Part shown: positions 14,689-16,254 of the stretch, one piece after another
Position numbering within the stretch: the first letter of the stretch is position 1
Layout of the letters: the number at the start of each line of letters is the position of its first letter
Assembly (NCBI GenBank): GCA_964599655.1
Contig: CAZRGV010000132.1
Location: 1-16,254, forward strand
Length of the DNA: 16,254 nucleotides
From: CAZRGV01 sp964599655
Lineage (GTDB): Bacteria > Planctomycetota > Planctomycetia > Isosphaerales > Isosphaeraceae
Reading direction: 5' to 3'
Made by a program: the position numbers and the translations under genes
Notes under the pieces: generated by a model
The model's database searches: none
Seen by the model: the letters and a program-made list of their open reading frames with translations, nothing else
Told to the model about the DNA's origin: nothing

Positions 14689-15749
14689 ACCTCGACGACC
14701 TGAAGGAGACCTCTGGCGAATGGCTTCGCGGCTCCGGACCCGAGAGCGATATCGTCATGTGCTCTCGGATCCGACTCGCGCGCAATCTCGCCACGTATCC
14801 GTTCATCAACCGCGCGAGCCGAAGCGAGAAGTCCGATATCGAGCGTGAGGTCAAGAACGCCATCGCCGATGCCAAGGCCGACCTGCACTACGTCGACGTT
14901 CACTCGCTCAACCCGCTCGACCGGCAATTCCTGGTCGAACGCCAGCTCATCTCCCGAGAGCTGATGTCCTCCGAAGGGCCCCGAGGCGTCGCCATCGGCC
15001 CCGAGGAAAACGTCTCGATCATGGTCAATGAGGAAGACCACCTCCGGATCCAGGTCATGCACTCCGGACTCTCGCTCCCGGACGTCTGGGACCAGATCAA
15101 TCAGCTCGACGACCGACTCGAAGAAACCCTTGACTACGCCTTCAGCCCCCAGCTCGGCTACCTCACGGCTTGCCCCACGAATGTCGGCACCGGCATCCGC
15201 GTCGGCGTCCTGCTCCACCTGCCCGCCCTGGTTCAGACCAAGGACATTGACAAGGTCTTCCGCGCCTTGCACAAGATCAACCTGGCCGTCCGCGGACTCT
15301 ACGGCGAAGGCACCCAGGCGTTCGGAGACTTCTACCAGATTTCGAACCAGCAGACCCTTGGCAAGAGCGAGCTGGAAATTATCCGCACACTCTCCGACGT
15401 CGTGCCGCAAATTATCGAGTACGAGCGACGCGCCCGGAAGGATCTGATCGAAAAACGACGGCAGCACCTGCACGACCAGGTCAGCCGCGCCTACGGTGTG
15501 CTGAAAACCGCGCACACGATCTCCAGCGAAGAAACCATGCACCTGCTCTCGAGCGTCCGTATGGGCATCAACCTCGGCCTGATCGACGACCTCGAGATCC
15601 CAACGGTGAATGAACTCTTCATCCACACGCAGCCCGCGCATCTCCAGAAAATTCAGGGTCGGCACCTCGAGGTCGACGACCGGAACATCGCTCGAGCGAC
15701 CTACCTGCGAAATCGCCTGACGAACGGCCGCCACCCAGACTCGAACTGA
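14685..15749 (+). CDS. mcsB: Protein-arginine kinase McsB
   Basis: McsB phosphorylates arginine side chains on proteins and in Firmicutes marks them for ClpCP degradation. The 354-residue protein has the ATP:guanido phosphotransferase fold. ATP-contact arginines are in CSRIRLARN (26-34), the acidic pair in NEED (115-118), and the conserved Cys163 in ACPTNVGTGIR. GEGT (207-210) and SNQQTLG (220-226) are the usual later loops. The C-terminal portion (about 250-354) is the helical McsB-specific region, including ISSEETMHLLSSVRMGINLGLI. Length is normal for McsB. After CPTNVGTG the residues are IRVGV where Firmicute enzymes usually read LRASV, a minor change near the active site. It starts by overlapping the stop codon of the second McsA-like gene. 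Neither ctsR nor clpC is in the operon. Confidence 0.95.
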   Translation: MNLDDLKETSGEWLRGSGPESDIVMCSRIRLARNLATYPFINRASRSEKSDIEREVKNAIADAKADLHYVDVHSLNPLDRQFLVERQLISRELMSSEGPRGVAIGPEENVSIMVNEEDHLRIQVMHSGLSLPDVWDQINQLDDRLEETLDYAFSPQLGYLTACPTNVGTGIRVGVLLHLPALVQTKDIDKVFRALHKINLAVRGLYGEGTQAFGDFYQISNQQTLGKSELEIIRTLSDVVPQIIEYERRARKDLIEKRRQHLHDQVSRAYGVLKTAHTISSEETMHLLSSVRMGINLGLIDDLEIPTVNELFIHTQPAHLQKIQGRHLEVDDRNIARATYLRNRLTNGRHPDSN

Positions 15750-15773
15750 GTCCTAGCCTCTCCGGAACAACGG

Positions 15774-15809
15774 CCCGGGCTCGCCGCGTTCGCGGCGAAC
15801 GCCCGGCGT
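15774..15809. terminator. Strong GC hairpin between converging genes, possible terminator
   Basis: CGCCGC (15782-15787) and GCGGCG (15792-15797) close a GTTC loop, and the pairing continues outward through TCG/CGA to GGGC and GCCC, with one or two bulges. It sits between mcsB (ends 15749) and the convergent esterase gene (ends 15826). Neither strand has a clear T run after the stem, so function as an intrinsic terminator is uncertain. Confidence 0.45.
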
Positions 15810-15825
15810 TGATGGAATGGCACGA

Positions 15826-16224
15826 TCAGCGGAAGAGCCGGGGCGCGAACTCGTTCAAATAACGACGCCAGTTGGTCCAGGTATGGCCCCCGCCGCTGAG
15901 ATGAATCTCGTTCTTGATCCCATGCTTGTCGAGCACTTCGGCGAGCGCCTTCGACCCGTTCAGCGTGAAATCCTGATCACCCACACAGATCGAGAACAGC
16001 TTGACCTTCTGATTCACCTCGTCGGCCCTCGAAAGGAAACCGGCGTTCTGCGACGCCCACGCCTCGGGATTCCCGCCGAACAATCCCGCGCTCCAGACGG
16101 CCACATAGGCAAACGCATCTGGATGCGTGGTTACCACCCGAAGCGTCTGCCCGCCTCCCATCGAGAGCCCCGCCAGCGCGCGATTCTGGGCGCCCGCCTT
16201 GACGCGGTAGGTCTTCTCCACGAA
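15826..16224 (-). CDS. Enterochelin-esterase/CE1-type alpha/beta hydrolase, 5' part missing
   Basis: The visible 132 residues are the C-terminal half of an alpha/beta-hydrolase esterase of the Fes/XynZ (CE1) kind. The nucleophile Ser is in AGLSMGGGQT, the acid is probably Asp in VGDQDF, and the His is in GGGHTWTNWRRYL, so the catalytic triad is complete in this part. Such proteins hydrolyse carboxylic esters, for example acetyl, feruloyl or siderophore esters, and are often secreted; any signal peptide would lie in the missing N-terminus. Genuine sequence ends at about 16224 with FVEKTYRVKAG on the minus strand. The residues that appear to precede it (…SLHDALP) are translated sequencing adapter. 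A GTG at 16219-16221 is not the true start, because the family has about 100 more N-terminal residues. Substrate is unknown. Confidence 0.85.
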   Translation of the reverse strand, partial: FVEKTYRVKAGAQNRALAGLSMGGGQTLRVVTTHPDAFAYVAVWSAGLFGGNPEAWASQNAGFLSRADEVNQKVKLFSICVGDQDFTLNGSKALAEVLDKHGIKNEIHLSGGGHTWTNWRRYLNEFAPRLFR

Positions 16225-16254
16225 CGGAAGAGCGTCGTGTAGGGAAAGAGTGTA
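16225..16254 (-). other. Illumina sequencing adapter contamination at contig end
   Basis: On the minus strand these 30 bases read TACACTCTTTCCCTACACGA followed by CGCTCTTCCG. From memory this is identical to the TruSeq universal (P5-side) adapter up to just before its final ATCT. Translated in the esterase frame it gives YTLSLHDALP, a known false N-terminus in protein databases. It is not genomic. Confidence 0.96.

Noticed and set aside
1..16254. tRNA or rRNA genes, CRISPR arrays, insertion sequences, integrase or att sites
   Set aside because: I saw no cloverleaf, rRNA segment, regularly spaced repeat, transposase or terminal inverted repeat on reading through the window.

Overview
The window looks like draft-assembly DNA from a high-GC Planctomycetota bacterium, probably near the Isosphaeraceae. 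This is inferred from protein style and gene content (a Gram-negative LptF/LptG envelope pair beside a McsA/McsB arginine-kinase operon), not from a marker gene. Two assembly flaws are visible. A 41-N gap lies inside a permease gene. The last 30 bases, 16225-16254, are an Illumina adapter read as genome, so the window ends at a contig end.

Layout. At 1-230 are the tail of an unknown gene with an Ala/Glu/Lys-rich C-terminus, a bidirectional terminator, and the end of a minus-strand fumarylacetoacetate-hydrolase-fold enzyme (230-1117) that resembles 2-keto-3-deoxy-pentonate dehydratases. Divergent from it is a compact plus-strand set: a KAS II-type condensing enzyme, an acyl carrier protein that overlaps it by 8 nt, two tandem paralogous LpxL/HtrB-like acyltransferases, and a multi-pass membrane protein with a C-terminal Cys-X5-Arg phosphatase domain (1339-6325). 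Next come a fold-type I PLP aminotransferase with a promoter of its own (6398-7735) and the LptF/LptG permease pair (7797-10278).

From 10315 to 13296 the minus strand holds trpE (anthranilate synthase component I) followed by an amino-acid permease interrupted by the N gap. A 353-bp divergent intergenic region then carries a near-consensus sigma70 promoter driving two tandem McsA-like zinc-finger/UVR proteins and McsB protein-arginine kinase (13650-15749). A convergent, incomplete CE1-type esterase closes the window.

The most interesting unit is 1339-6325. It has a dedicated condensing enzyme and ACP, two acyltransferases that share an unusual active-site sequence (the acidic residue of HX4D/E is Leu in both), and a membrane phosphatase with a non-canonical P-loop, all upstream of LPS-type export permeases. 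It reads as a specialised envelope-lipid acylation module, but no product can be named from sequence. The second point of interest is the doubling of McsA in front of McsB, with no CtsR or ClpC gene in the operon.
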